Source: Sulfitobacter sp. D7
GTDB taxonomy: Bacteria; Pseudomonadota; Alphaproteobacteria; Rhodobacterales; Rhodobacteraceae
NCBI RefSeq assembly: GCF_003611275.1
Contig: NZ_CP020699.1
Coordinates: 1 to 64,000, forward strand
Reading direction: 5' to 3'
DNA: 64,000 bases
The position numbers and the translations under genes are program-made. This document shows positions 34,493 through 43,482 of the stretch, one piece after another. The notes beneath the pieces were generated by a model. That model was not told the DNA's origin. It was given only the letters and a program-made list of their open reading frames with translations, and ran no database searches. Each line of letters starts with the position of its first letter. Positions within the stretch are counted from its first letter, which is position 1.

Positions 34493-35665
34493 TTAGTTTG
34501 AAACTGGAGCCATCTCACAGCCGTTGGCGGGATCCGCTTCTGCGGGAAGCTTTGCCAAGACTTTCTGTGTCTGCCCGCCATCGCCTGCGACCGTCTCGTA
34601 GACGTAGATCGGCTGGACGATATTGTTGGTCGCAGGATCAATCGAAAGCGTTCCGCGCGGGCCATCGAACTTGACCTTGCGCAGGGCGTTGGCGAGGGTT
34701 TCACGATCCGTCGCACCGGCTTTCGTCGCCTCAATCAGCGCGCGGGCCGCGTCATAGCCATGTACGGCAAACTCGGACGGTGCGCGGCCAGTCTTCTCTT
34801 TGAAGGCCGATACGAAAGCCGCATTTTCGGGGTTATCGATCGTCGGGGCGTAATGGAGGGCGGTGATTACCCCTTCGGCGGCGGGACCTTCAGCATTCAC
34901 GTAAAGCGGAGACGTCAGAAAGCCGGAACCATAGAGCGGCAGATCGGCCTTCAGGCCAAAGCTGTCGTACTGCTTCACGAAAGAGATCGCCTCTCCGCCC
35001 GCATAGAAGACGAACACAGCATCAGCGCCACTGGATTTGGCTTGGGCCAGATAGGGACCGAAATCCTGCGTTTTCTGGAACGGCGTGTATTCCTGCCCGA
35101 CGATCTCTCCGCCCGCTGCGGTGAATGTTTCGGTAAATCCGCCGATCATTTGCCGACCGGCGGCATAATCAGGCGCGAGGGTATAGACCTTGCGGATCCC
35201 CTGCTCATACATCCATTTGCCCATCGGACGGTTCACCTGCCCGTTGGAGAACGACATGCGCGTGATATAGGGCGAACAATTGATCCCGGTGGCCTCGTCG
35301 TTGCCGGCATTGGCGACGATCAGTGGAACGCCGGCACCATGTACCATATCACGCACAGCACCCAACACGCCGGAGCTGACGATGCCCATCATGACATCGA
35401 CCTTATCCTGAAGGATCAGTTTCTTCGCCTTGCCCAAGGCGACCGGAGGTTTCACCTCGGTATCCTCGCTGACGATCTCAAAAGTCGCATCGGTTTCCGA
35501 GCCAAATTTTTCGATCCCAAGGTTGAAACCTGTCTCAATCTCATTGCCAAGCGAGGCGTAGACCCCCGAGAAAGGCAGTAGCATACCGACTTTGAAGTCT
35601 TGCGCAGCGGCAGGCACAGCCAGACCGGTGGCGAGCCCAAGGGCCGCCAGAATAGTACGTTTCAT
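34493..35665 (-). CDS. ABC transporter substrate-binding protein (aromatic acid/branched-chain type)
   Basis: Periplasmic binding protein of 390 residues with signal peptide cleaved near AVPAAAQDF. The Peripla_BP_6 pattern is clear: VGMLLPFSGVYASLGNEIET, MMGIVSSGVLGAVRDMV, YTLAPDYAAGRQMIGGF and FAVHGYDAARALIEA. Its place after benD and before livHMGF makes it the receptor of a probable benzoate importer. A start with GGAGGAGAAC upstream fixes the ATG. Confidence 0.92.
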   Translation of the reverse strand: MKRTILAALGLATGLAVPAAAQDFKVGMLLPFSGVYASLGNEIETGFNLGIEKFGSETDATFEIVSEDTEVKPPVALGKAKKLILQDKVDVMMGIVSSGVLGAVRDMVHGAGVPLIVANAGNDEATGINCSPYITRMSFSNGQVNRPMGKWMYEQGIRKVYTLAPDYAAGRQMIGGFTETFTAAGGEIVGQEYTPFQKTQDFGPYLAQAKSSGADAVFVFYAGGEAISFVKQYDSFGLKADLPLYGSGFLTSPLYVNAEGPAAEGVITALHYAPTIDNPENAAFVSAFKEKTGRAPSEFAVHGYDAARALIEATKAGATDRETLANALRKVKFDGPRGTLSIDPATNNIVQPIYVYETVAGDGGQTQKVLAKLPAEADPANGCEMAPVSN

Positions 35666-35705
35666 TTTGTTCTCCTCCAGTTGAACTAAGACCCCCCCTC
35701 AGGGT

Positions 35706-36485
35706 CTAACCAAGATCGCCCCCACCCACCGGCACCGTGACGCCGGTGATGTAGGACGCGTCATCCGACGCCAGAAACAGGATCGGACCTGCCTGTTCGT
35801 CGAGTGTTCCGTATCGTTTCATGAAGGAGGACTGGATCGTCTGGTCGACGATGGTCTGATACCAGTCCTCGCGTTGTTCTTCTTCGGCATTCGGATTGCG
35901 CGGCACCACGCGCGCGGGCGCTTCGGTGCCACCGGGCGCTGTCGCCACCACGCGAATGCCCCGCTCGGCCATCTCCCAGGCAAGGTTCGCGGTGATCGCG
36001 TTCACCCCCCCTTTGGCCGCGCCGTAAGGCACGCGGTTGAGCCCCCGTGTGGCGATGGAAGATACGTTGACGATCACGCCACTTTCGCGTTGCAACATGT
36101 GGTCGATCGCAGCGCGACAGCAAAACAGTGTCGGGAAAAGCGAGCGACGTACCTCTGCCTCAATCTGCGTTGGCTCGTAATGCTCATAGGGTTTGGCCCA
36201 GATGGTGCCGCCCACGTTGTTGATCAGGATGTCGATCTGGCCCCATAGATCGACGGCCTTTTGCATGGCCTTTGCGCAGCCGGTCCATGTCTCGAGGTTG
36301 ACGCTAATCGCTTCGGCCTCCCCCCCGGCACTGCGGATCGCTTTGACCACCTCGTTGCGGGCGGGAGAACGGTCGACGATCAGAACCCGTGCGCCCTCTT
36401 TCGCCGCGCGCTCTGCCACCGATCGACCGATGCCCTGCGCCGCACCCGTGACCACCATAACCTTGCCTTCGAAACGCGCACTCAT
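35706..36485 (-). CDS. benD: Benzoate cis-diol dehydrogenase BenD
   Basis: Short-chain dehydrogenase that oxidises and decarboxylates 1,6-dihydroxycyclohexa-2,4-diene-1-carboxylate to catechol with NAD+. The 259 residues have the cofactor motif VVTGAAQGIGRSVAERAA, NNVGG, catalytic Ser in IVNVSSIATRG and Tyr-x3-Lys in PYGAAKGGVNA. The start overlaps the benC stop (ATGA). Specific assignment comes from sequence type plus position after benABC. Confidence 0.92.
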   Translation of the reverse strand: MSARFEGKVMVVTGAAQGIGRSVAERAAKEGARVLIVDRSPARNEVVKAIRSAGGEAEAISVNLETWTGCAKAMQKAVDLWGQIDILINNVGGTIWAKPYEHYEPTQIEAEVRRSLFPTLFCCRAAIDHMLQRESGVIVNVSSIATRGLNRVPYGAAKGGVNAITANLAWEMAERGIRVVATAPGGTEAPARVVPRNPNAEEEQREDWYQTIVDQTIQSSFMKRYGTLDEQAGPILFLASDDASYITGVTVPVGGGDLG

Positions 36486-37504
36486 GCGGCTTCTGCCGAG
36501 GTTTCTGTCGGGTTGAACTTTTCATAATGAAAGCTCACCGGTGCCACGCCCAATATGTCGAAGTGCGACCGCACCGCATCCACCATGGGCGGCGGGCCGC
36601 AGAGGTAGACATCGCAATCCCCGCCGCAAAGGTCTTCTGCCGAAAGGTGATCGGTCACAAACCCCTTGCGGTCATGCGCCTCGTCCTCTGCTGCGAGGAC
36701 GGTCACGACGGTGACATTGCCAATCTTCTCGGCCAGCGCGTTGACCCGGTCCAATTCGACCAGATCCGCAGCACGGGTCACCGCGTAATAGAGTTTGATG
36801 GGCTGATCGGCCCCCAGCTCGGCCAATTGCTCCAGCATCGAGAGGAAAGGCGCGAGGCCGGTGCCGCCTGCCAGCCAAAGCTGGTTACGTTCGATGGGGC
36901 GCAGGTAAAACGCCCCCATCGGACCAGTGAGCGTCACCTGATCGCCCGGTTTGGCCTGCGCGCCCAGATAGCTGCTCATCACCCCACCGGGCAGATTGCG
37001 GATCAGGAAGGTCGCCTCATCATCGCCCGGCGCGGAAGAGAAGGAATAGGAGCGGTGCTGTCCGGTTCCCGGGACGGTCACGTTGACATATTGCCCGGGC
37101 AGGAAACCCAGGGGTTTGGCCAGTTTCAGCTTCAAGCTGAAGGATGTCTCAGAAAGGGTTTCGACGGCCAGCACCTCGCCTTCGACGGCCTCCGGCGCGG
37201 TTTTGCAGGCTGCGGATGATGTCGGCACGCGCAACACGCAGTCGCTTTCGGGTATCATCTGACAGGTCAGGACAAAGCCCGCTTCGGCTTCCTCGTCGCT
37301 CATGGACTCGTCCATGTAGAACTCAAGCTCGTAGGTGCCTTTTTCGGCAAAACATTTGCAGGTGCCGCAAACACCATCGCGACAATCCATCGGCAGGTTG
37401 ATTTTCTGCCGGAAGGCCGCATCCGTTACCTTCTCATCGTCTTCGCATTGGATGACGCGGGTGACACCATCCTCAAAGTTCAGGGCGACATTGTAGCTTG
37501 TCAT
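36482..37504 (-). CDS. benC: Benzoate 1,2-dioxygenase electron transfer component
   Basis: Reductase of 340 residues that passes electrons from NADH to the oxygenase. The N-terminal plant-type [2Fe-2S] domain has CRDGVCGTCKCFAEKG with the fourth Cys in VLTCQM. The FAD domain shows RSYSFSSAPGD, and the NAD domain WLAGGTGLAPFLSMLEQL and YLCGPPPMVDAV. Domain order ferredoxin-FAD-NAD is that of BenC/XylZ. Confidence 0.95.
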   Translation of the reverse strand: MTSYNVALNFEDGVTRVIQCEDDEKVTDAAFRQKINLPMDCRDGVCGTCKCFAEKGTYELEFYMDESMSDEEAEAGFVLTCQMIPESDCVLRVPTSSAACKTAPEAVEGEVLAVETLSETSFSLKLKLAKPLGFLPGQYVNVTVPGTGQHRSYSFSSAPGDDEATFLIRNLPGGVMSSYLGAQAKPGDQVTLTGPMGAFYLRPIERNQLWLAGGTGLAPFLSMLEQLAELGADQPIKLYYAVTRAADLVELDRVNALAEKIGNVTVVTVLAAEDEAHDRKGFVTDHLSAEDLCGGDCDVYLCGPPPMVDAVRSHFDILGVAPVSFHYEKFNPTETSAEAA

Positions 37505-37575
37505 GGCATGCTCCTCCCTTGGCCACGCAGCCTGCCGGGCTGCGCGGGGGTGTAGTGGCTCCCGACGGAACGGGA

Positions 37576-38103
37576 TCAGGTGTGGTAGACGTCGATCACG
37601 TGGTGGATGTGGTCGTTCTTCAGGACTACTTTTTTGTCAGTGATCAGCGGCTTGGGGCCGGTGATGTCGACCGTGTAAAAAGACGTGCCCCAGTGCTGGT
37701 CGGTCGCACCGTAACGGTAGCTCAGCGTTTGCCAGTTGAAGCGCAGCTTGATCTCGCTGCCCTTGCGAGCCAGCACTTCGATACCAGAAAGGTAATGGTT
37801 GGTCCGCGGCTCAGGCAGTGACGTGGCCGATGACCGGTCGGTTTTGATCCGAAAGACGCGATCCTCGATGCCCTGTTTGTTGGGATAGTACATCAGTGAA
37901 ATCTCGTTCGCCGGGTCTTCGGTCAGCGTGTCATAATCGTCCCATGCAGGCATCCAGAAGGGGCAATCCTTGTGGTAGAAGGCCAACCAAGTGTCCCAGT
38001 CCCGGTCATCAAGGGCGCGGGCCTCTGCGAAGAGAAACGCTTGGATCTCTTCATAGCTCATGGCCGAGGCAGCTTCTGTGCGCTCAAGTGTTGCAGTGCT
38101 CAT
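37576..38103 (-). CDS. benB: Benzoate 1,2-dioxygenase small (beta) subunit
   Basis: Structural beta subunit of 175 residues with the cystatin-like fold of ring-hydroxylating dioxygenases: EIQAFLFAEARALDDRDWDT, WLAFYHKDCPFWMPAWDDY, and the C-terminal VVLKNDHIHHVIDVYHT. It lies 12 bp after benA and completes the hetero-oligomer. Confidence 0.94.
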   Translation of the reverse strand: MSTATLERTEAASAMSYEEIQAFLFAEARALDDRDWDTWLAFYHKDCPFWMPAWDDYDTLTEDPANEISLMYYPNKQGIEDRVFRIKTDRSSATSLPEPRTNHYLSGIEVLARKGSEIKLRFNWQTLSYRYGATDQHWGTSFYTVDITGPKPLITDKKVVLKNDHIHHVIDVYHT

Positions 38104-38115
38104 CTCAGACCCCCC

Positions 38116-39504
38116 TTATTCTGCTGCCAAAGTCGCATCAGGCGCGGTTTCGCGTTCCTTTGCGATGGCATGGTTCATACGCTCTTGCCAGTTGCTGTGC
38201 TGGATCACGAAGAGTCCTTCGTCCTCCGTCCGCGCGCCAGATAGGATCGGGTTGATCCCCAGCTTCTTGGCATCCTCATCCGGCCCCTTGATCCACTGTG
38301 TGGCCCCGCGGGTCAGGTCGTTCCATTTGGCATGTGCAGCACCGGCATAGCCGCGCTGTGTGGCCCGAAATTCTTCGGTATCATCCGGTGTGGCCATCCC
38401 TGAGGCATTGAAGAAGTCCTCGTACTGCCGAATGCGGCGGGTCCGTGCTTCTTGGCTCTCCCCTTTAGGAGCGATGCAATAGATGGTCACTTCGGTCTCA
38501 TTGACGCTGATCGGGCGGAAGACCCGGATCTGGGAACTGAACTGATCCATCAGGAAGACGTTTGGGTAGAGGCAAAGGTTGCGCAACACACCTACCATCC
38601 AATCGGCTTTGGTTTCGCCGTGCTTTTCGGTCCATTCCTCAAGGCGCGAATATCCCGGACGGTTGGTCGGATCGGCCCATTCGGTCCAGAGTAGGATGTG
38701 ACCGTTCTCATAGGCGTGAAAGCCGCCCCGCTGCTTGGCCCATTTGCTGGCATCCGTTGCCTTGATGTCGTCTTCCTTACCATCGTCGGTGCGGTGGGCC
38801 GTGGTCGCCACATAGTTCCAATGAACCGCCGAGACGTGATAGCCATCGGCCCCATTCTCGGCCTGTAGTTTCCAATTGCCGTCATAGGTGTAGGTCGACG
38901 CGCCGCGCAGGACCTCAAGCCCCTCGTCGGCCTGATCCACGATCATGTCGATCATCTTGCACGCATCGCCCAGGTAGTCTGTCAGCGGTTGAACGTCCTC
39001 GCTGAGCGAGCCGAATAGGAACCCGCGATAGTTCTCGAACTTCGCCACTTTGGTAAGGTCGTGGCTGCCGTCCTTGTTGAACTGCTCAGGGTAACCTGCG
39101 CCTTTGGGGTCTTTGACCTTCAAAAGCTTGCCGGTGTTCGAAAAGGTCCAACCGTGGAAAGGGCAGGTAAATGTCTTTTGATTGCGACGTTTGAACCGGC
39201 AAAGCTGCGCCCCACGGTGCGAACAAGCGTTCACCAGCGCGTGCAGTTCGCCTTCCTTGTCGCGGGTGATGACAACCGGCGTGCGCCCCATCGTCAGGGT
39301 AAAGTAGTCGCCCGAGTTCGGGATCTGGCTTTCATGCGCCATGTAGATCCAGTTGCCTTCGAAGATATGTTTGATCTCCAGTTCGAACATCTCTTCATCG
39401 GTGAAGATGTCCCGGCGACAACGGAATACACCGTTTTCAGGATCATCTTGGATCGCGCCATCAAGGCGCGTCTGGAACTCATCAAGATTGGATTGTGTGA
39501 ACAT
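38116..39504 (-). CDS. benA: Benzoate 1,2-dioxygenase large (alpha) subunit
   Basis: Catalytic subunit of 462 residues. The Rieske [2Fe-2S] ligands appear in [15 protein letters not shown] and [10 protein letters not shown] (about residues 92-117), and the mononuclear iron site in [17 protein letters not shown]. The protein is of the BenA/XylX type, which dihydroxylates benzoate at C1-C2. A strong ribosome site (taggaggaggacc) precedes the ATG, and catB lies 73 bp upstream in the same direction. Confidence 0.95.
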   Translation of the reverse strand: MFTQSNLDEFQTRLDGAIQDDPENGVFRCRRDIFTDEEMFELEIKHIFEGNWIYMAHESQIPNSGDYFTLTMGRTPVVITRDKEGELHALVNACSHRGAQLCRFKRRNQKTFTCPFHGWTFSNTGKLLKVKDPKGAGYPEQFNKDGSHDLTKVAKFENYRGFLFGSLSEDVQPLTDYLGDACKMIDMIVDQADEGLEVLRGASTYTYDGNWKLQAENGADGYHVSAVHWNYVATTAHRTDDGKEDDIKATDASKWAKQRGGFHAYENGHILLWTEWADPTNRPGYSRLEEWTEKHGETKADWMVGVLRNLCLYPNVFLMDQFSSQIRVFRPISVNETEVTIYCIAPKGESQEARTRRIRQYEDFFNASGMATPDDTEEFRATQRGYAGAAHAKWNDLTRGATQWIKGPDEDAKKLGINPILSGARTEDEGLFVIQHSNWQERMNHAIAKERETAPDATLAAE

Positions 39505-39577
39505 TTGGTCCTCCTCCTAAGCGCCTTCACGCTTCTCCAGCGTGTCGGCTGATTTTTTCATTTCCCCCCGCTGGCAA

Positions 39578-40723
39578 TCAGCCAGCGACGGCTTTCATGC
39601 TGCGTTGCGCACAACGTCGGAATGCGGTGATCTTGTCGGGGTCGAGCGTGACACCGATGCCCGGGCCGGACGGGACTTCGACACAGAAGTCGCGGTAAAT
39701 AAGCGGCTCCGCGAGGATCCCGTCCGTCAGCAACAAGGGTCCGAAAAATTCGGTGCCCCAGTGCAGGGTCTCGATCGTCGCAAAGAGTTGCAGCGCTGCT
39801 GCCGTGCCCAATCCGGTCTCAAGCATGGTGCCGCCGTAAAGGCCAAGGCCAGCGGCCTGACCGATCGCGATAACCTCAGAGGCGCGTTTAAGCCCGCCTG
39901 ACTGGGAAACTTTCACGGCGAAAACGTCGGCGCAATTCTCACGGACGGCGGCCAACGCGTCCTCCGGGCCATTCAGAGCTTCATCCGCCATGACGGCGAT
40001 CTCATAGCCCTTGGTCAGTTCGGCCATCGCCCGGCGATAGCGCGCGGCGACAGGCTGTTCGACCAGCTCACAGCCAGCATCCTGCAACCCCTTCAAACCC
40101 CAGCGTGCTTCCTGAAGGGACCACGCCGTATTGACATCCACCCTTACACTTGCCGCATCGCCTACGGCCTGTTTGATACGCGCAACATGCGTGACATCCT
40201 CCCGCACGGACCGTTTGCCGATTTTCAGCTTAAAGATATTGTGACGCCGGGTTTCGATCATTTCCTGCGCTTCGGCGATGTCCGTATCGGAATTCCCCGA
40301 GGCCAAGGTCCAAGCGACGGGCAATTTCTGATGCACCGCTCCGCCGAACAGCTGCGAGACCGGCACACCGAGCCGTTTGCCCAACCCGTCCCACAGCGCG
40401 ATTTCCACTGCGGTTTTGGCAATGCGGTTTCCCTTCACCAGCTTGTCGATCAGTTGGATCGCGCCGTTCACATTATCAGCTTCACGGCCCAGCAAGAGCG
40501 GAGTGATATAGGTATCAATTGCAGATTGGATGCCCTCAGGGCTTTCGGCGCCGTAGCTCAGACCGCCGATGGTCGTGCCCTCACCGATCCCTTCCGACCC
40601 ATCAGAGTATTTGATCCGAACCAAGACAGCGGTCTGCGTACGCATCGTCGCCATCGAAAGCACGTGTCCTCGAATGGTCGGGATGTCGAGGATCATCGTC
40701 TCGATTTGGTCGATCTTCGTCAT
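39578..40723 (-). CDS. catB: Muconate cycloisomerase
   Basis: Enolase-superfamily enzyme of about 381 residues that turns cis,cis-muconate into muconolactone. The catalytic Lys pair is in FKLKIGKRS, metal ligands are in RVDVNTAWS, ELVEQPVA and VMADEALNG, and the second-side Lys in FAVKVSQSGGL. The ATG at 40723 was preferred to a GTG nine bases upstream. It is the first gene of the catB-benABCD-liv operon. A candidate operator sits 78 bp upstream. No catC gene for the next step is seen anywhere in the window. Confidence 0.93.
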   Translation of the reverse strand: MTKIDQIETMILDIPTIRGHVLSMATMRTQTAVLVRIKYSDGSEGIGEGTTIGGLSYGAESPEGIQSAIDTYITPLLLGREADNVNGAIQLIDKLVKGNRIAKTAVEIALWDGLGKRLGVPVSQLFGGAVHQKLPVAWTLASGNSDTDIAEAQEMIETRRHNIFKLKIGKRSVREDVTHVARIKQAVGDAASVRVDVNTAWSLQEARWGLKGLQDAGCELVEQPVAARYRRAMAELTKGYEIAVMADEALNGPEDALAAVRENCADVFAVKVSQSGGLKRASEVIAIGQAAGLGLYGGTMLETGLGTAAALQLFATIETLHWGTEFFGPLLLTDGILAEPLIYRDFCVEVPSGPGIGVTLDPDKITAFRRCAQRSMKAVAG

Positions 40724-40800
40724 GGGCTTCACCGCATCTGCAAGTTTTCATCTGCAGCACAGAATGCCCGCCGAATTCGGTTTCTGTCGATGATGGGTGG

Positions 40801-40816
40801 GGTCTTAGGTGATACC
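40801..40816. promoter_or_regulatory. Candidate LysR operator in the catB-ben promoter
   Basis: GGTCTTAGGTGATACC matches the two sites before the dioxygenase gene: GGTxT-N6-ATACC, with one base off in the left arm. It lies 78 bp before the catB ATG on the minus strand. Confidence 0.55.
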
Positions 40817-40949
40817 CTGCGATTTCACGCAGCGCGTCGGGTGTAATGAACGGCTATCTTATGGTCACCCAAAGGTGCCGCCAAAAATCGAAGGCACCCG
40901 CGCCGGTTCTTCCGGGCGGGCGCTTGAAACACGCTCGAAGGGCCGTGGC

Positions 40950-41771
40950 CTACCTCGGATGAAAGATAAAGGACCGCATGGAGATCGACCCAAGGTCGAT
41001 ACTGTCGGTCATGAACAGCAGGTCATCGCGCTGATCCGATGCGCCCGCGATTGTGAGCGCGGGCAAGTAATGGTCCACGCTGGGGTGCGCTTCGATAAGT
41101 AGAGAGCCCAACTTTTCGCGATTTGACAGCGTATCGAAGTCACGGTCGATCAAACGACCGCTAAACAGATCATCGAACTCAAGCGCAAAGGATTCGGGTC
41201 TTCCGTTAAAGCTCAGCCGCCGCAGGTTATGAACGATATTGCCAGACCCGAGCATGAGCACGCCCCGATCTCGCAGGTCGGACAGTGCTTGGCCGATCTC
41301 GAGTTGATGTGCCAACCCTTGCCCCATGTCGATGGAGACCTGAAACACAGGAACATCCGCTTCCGGGTATAGATATTTCAGAACCGCCCAGGCGCCGTGG
41401 TCCAACCCCCAGGTGTCGTCTTCCTCGGCCCGGTGGCTCGAGAGAAGAGAGACAACTTCGCGCGCGAGCTCCGGTTGCCCCTGTGCCGGGTATTGCTCAG
41501 CATAGAGCGCGTCCGGAAAGCCATTGAAGTCGTGGATCGTGCGCGGCAAGGCGGAGACATCAACCAGCGTTGTGCCGCGTGTCATCCAATGGGCCGATAC
41601 CACGAGGACCGCGTTTGGCCGTGGAAGGCCCTCCCCCAAAGTGGTCCAAGCTTGGCTGAACGGCCCCTCCGTGATGGCATGCATAGGGCTGCCGTGGCCG
41701 AGAAAGACAACCGGCATTCTTTGAGTTGGTGCGAAGCGATCGCGCAGGCTGTGCAAGGTATGGGTCTGCAT
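40950..41771 (-). CDS. Extradiol dioxygenase, 4,5-DOPA dioxygenase (LigB/YgiD) family
   Basis: Class III extradiol dioxygenase of 273 residues. Metal-binding His residues are in VVFLGHGSPMHA, VVSAHWMTRG and GLDHGAWAVLKYLYP. YgiD-type enzymes open catecholic rings such as L-DOPA. It follows a DoxX gene in the same direction, separated by an 11-bp hairpin, and precedes catB with its own promoter region between. The ATG at 41771 gives the usual N-terminus; ten extra upstream codons are unlikely. The natural substrate here is unknown. Confidence 0.88.
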   Translation of the reverse strand: MQTHTLHSLRDRFAPTQRMPVVFLGHGSPMHAITEGPFSQAWTTLGEGLPRPNAVLVVSAHWMTRGTTLVDVSALPRTIHDFNGFPDALYAEQYPAQGQPELAREVVSLLSSHRAEEDDTWGLDHGAWAVLKYLYPEADVPVFQVSIDMGQGLAHQLEIGQALSDLRDRGVLMLGSGNIVHNLRRLSFNGRPESFALEFDDLFSGRLIDRDFDTLSNREKLGSLLIEAHPSVDHYLPALTIAGASDQRDDLLFMTDSIDLGSISMRSFIFHPR

Positions 41772-41789
41772 CGTAATGTCTCCGGTTGA

Positions 41790-41817
41790 CCGGATCACCC
41801 TTGATTGGGTGATCCGG
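41790..41817 (-). promoter_or_regulatory. Perfect 11-bp stem-loop between doxX and the extradiol dioxygenase
   Basis: CCGGATCACCC and GGGTGATCCGG pair fully around TTGATT, ending 18 bp before the dioxygenase start. No T-run follows on the minus strand. It may adjust the ratio of the two products or mark an mRNA processing point. Confidence 0.6.
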
Positions 41818-41831
41818 GAGGTTTCAGCAGA

Positions 41832-42254
41832 TCAGGCGAATTTACCCAAGGCACGGTCAATCACCGGCAGGCGCAGCGCATAGGTGCCCGCTCCCAGCAG
41901 GGCGATCACGCCTTGGACTACCGCCCAGAACAGCGGGAATTCCCATCCACCACCTTGGTTTGAGAAGGTCCAGCCGAACCCGGCATGAGCCCAGACCGAC
42001 CCAAGGAGGATGGCAACCAGCGGCAAGGACACAAGACGGACCGCAACGCCAGCGATCAACAAAAGACCACCACCAAGCTCAGCGAGGATTGTCAGGTAAG
42101 CAAAGAAGCCCGGTAGGCCTAGGCTTTCAAAAAACGCGACGGTGCCGGGAATGGTGAAAAGGCTCACCTTCATCCACCCGTGGGCGATAAAGAGAACACC
42201 GCTGGAGAGACGGAGCGTTAGGGCTGCGAGATCGGTATTGAATTGCGTTACCAT
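41832..42254 (-). CDS. DoxX family membrane protein
   Basis: Small inner-membrane protein of 140 residues with four hydrophobic segments and the DoxX pattern LRLSSGVLFIAHGWMKV, LPGFFAYLTILAELGGGLLL and GSVWAHAGFGWTFSN. DoxX/DoxD-like proteins are linked to quinone redox or detoxification, without a firm general role. It is first in a unit with the extradiol dioxygenase and divergent from a LysR gene that likely regulates it. The start at 42254 follows AAGGAACC. Confidence 0.88.
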   Translation of the reverse strand: MVTQFNTDLAALTLRLSSGVLFIAHGWMKVSLFTIPGTVAFFESLGLPGFFAYLTILAELGGGLLLIAGVAVRLVSLPLVAILLGSVWAHAGFGWTFSNQGGGWEFPLFWAVVQGVIALLGAGTYALRLPVIDRALGKFA

Positions 42255-42387
42255 TCGTTTGGTTCCTTCTGGGGAGAGACCGCATGCAAGCGGCCCTGTT
42301 GTTGGTATGTCCCCTACATACGCCTTGCACCCCTCGCTCAAAATGGCGAATATATGGAATGACTATCCATAAAATGTACTGAATAAG

Positions 42388-43281
42388 ATGGACCTGCTCG
42401 ATCAATTGCGCGCCTTCGTGGCAACGGCCCGAAGCGGATCGTTCACCGCGGCGGCCGAAGAAATAGGCACCTCCAACCGCCTGACGTCAAAGTACGTGGC
42501 CGAGCTTGAGCAGAGGCTTGGGGTTCGCCTGCTGCAAAGAACGACACGGCAGGTTGGGCTGTCCCCGGCTGGGGAAACCTTGCTGGCCGGTGTCCCCGCG
42601 CTCCTTGATGGGATCGACGACCTCCTAGAGGAAGTTTCGCAAGGGTCCGAAGGTCTGTCCGGTCCGCTCCGGATCACGGCCCCCGTCACTTTTGGCGAGA
42701 TTTACGTGGCCGGCATGCTGGCACGCTTCGGCGCCATTTACCCTGATCTAACAATCGATCTGCGATTGAGCGATACCTATGCGGACCTTGCATCAGATGG
42801 GATCGACCTGGCCCTGCGCATTGGCCATTTCGATCTGTCGTCCATGAAGGTCCGCCGCCTGACCCGTTTCGAAAGCATTCTTGTCGCCAGCCCCGCCTTT
42901 CTGGCCCAGAGTCCCAAGATCACAAGGCCTGAAGACCTGTCCGAGGTAAGCTGTATCGTCGATACGAACCGGCGCCTTGCGCGTCGCTGGAACTTCACTC
43001 GGGCGTCTGAGGAACGGGTCGTCCAAGTCAAAGGACGGTTTCAGGTGAACTCCGCTCACGCGGCGGCAGAACTCGCGCGCCAAGGGCTTGGAGTGGCCTA
43101 TATCCCGAGCTTCGCGGTGAGTGACGCCATCGAACGCGGTGCGCTGGTGCCGCTTTTGCCCGAGTGGACCGGGGAGAAAGGCGATGTGGCGGCGGTCTAC
43201 CTCGAAGGCCGCGCCCTTCCGCGCAAGGTACGGACGCTTATCGATTTTATCGTGGACGACATAGGCGAAACCTCATTCTAA
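42388..43281 (+). CDS. LysR-type regulator
   Basis: A 297-residue regulator with the N-terminal HTH (MDLLDQLRAFVATARSGSFT, AAAEEIGTSNRLTSKYVAEL) and an effector domain from about residue 93 (PLRITAPVTFGEIYVAGMLA). The APVTFG start and the repeated VGLSPAGETLLAG are typical of the CrgA/DsdC-like LysR branch that controls neighbouring oxidoreductase or DoxX genes. It is divergent from doxX, with 133 bp between. Confidence 0.9.
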   Translation: MDLLDQLRAFVATARSGSFTAAAEEIGTSNRLTSKYVAELEQRLGVRLLQRTTRQVGLSPAGETLLAGVPALLDGIDDLLEEVSQGSEGLSGPLRITAPVTFGEIYVAGMLARFGAIYPDLTIDLRLSDTYADLASDGIDLALRIGHFDLSSMKVRRLTRFESILVASPAFLAQSPKITRPEDLSEVSCIVDTNRRLARRWNFTRASEERVVQVKGRFQVNSAHAAAELARQGLGVAYIPSFAVSDAIERGALVPLLPEWTGEKGDVAAVYLEGRALPRKVRTLIDFIVDDIGETSF

Positions 43282-43326
43282 GGCGTCCAACGCTAAAGGT
43301 GGATCGCCTTGCACGGTCAGGCCTCT

Positions 43327-43469
43327 GGCGGTAACCCTTAACCGCCGAAAAGATTCTGAGGCCGGTTGGTTATTCCGGCCCTCTGACTTCCAGAGATCCA
43401 GTCGCAGTATCCTGCGAACCCTCGGCATCGACCACTCATTGGTCGGTGCCGGGGGAGTTGTGTTCCCCC
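43327..43469. other. Highly structured intergenic region: six consecutive stem-loops
   Basis: Six non-overlapping inverted repeats follow each other: GGCGGT/ACCGCC (43327-43346), GGCCGG/CCGGCC (43360-43380), CTCTG/CAGAG (43381-43395), CGCAG/CTGCG (43403-43416), GGCATCGACC/GGTCGGTGCC (43424-43450, one G-U in RNA) and GGGGGA/TCCCCC (43451-43469). The region lies between the LysR stop and the DUF2798 start, with no T-run. It could be a 5' leader, a small RNA, or part terminator. I do not recognise a known riboswitch. Confidence 0.45.
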
Positions 43470-43482
43470 CTCCGACCGCAAC

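Noticed and set aside
39570..39586. Hairpin GCTGGC/GCCAGC at the catB stop as a terminator
   Set aside because: Short stem overlapping the stop codon with no T-run on the minus strand, and benA follows closely in the same direction.
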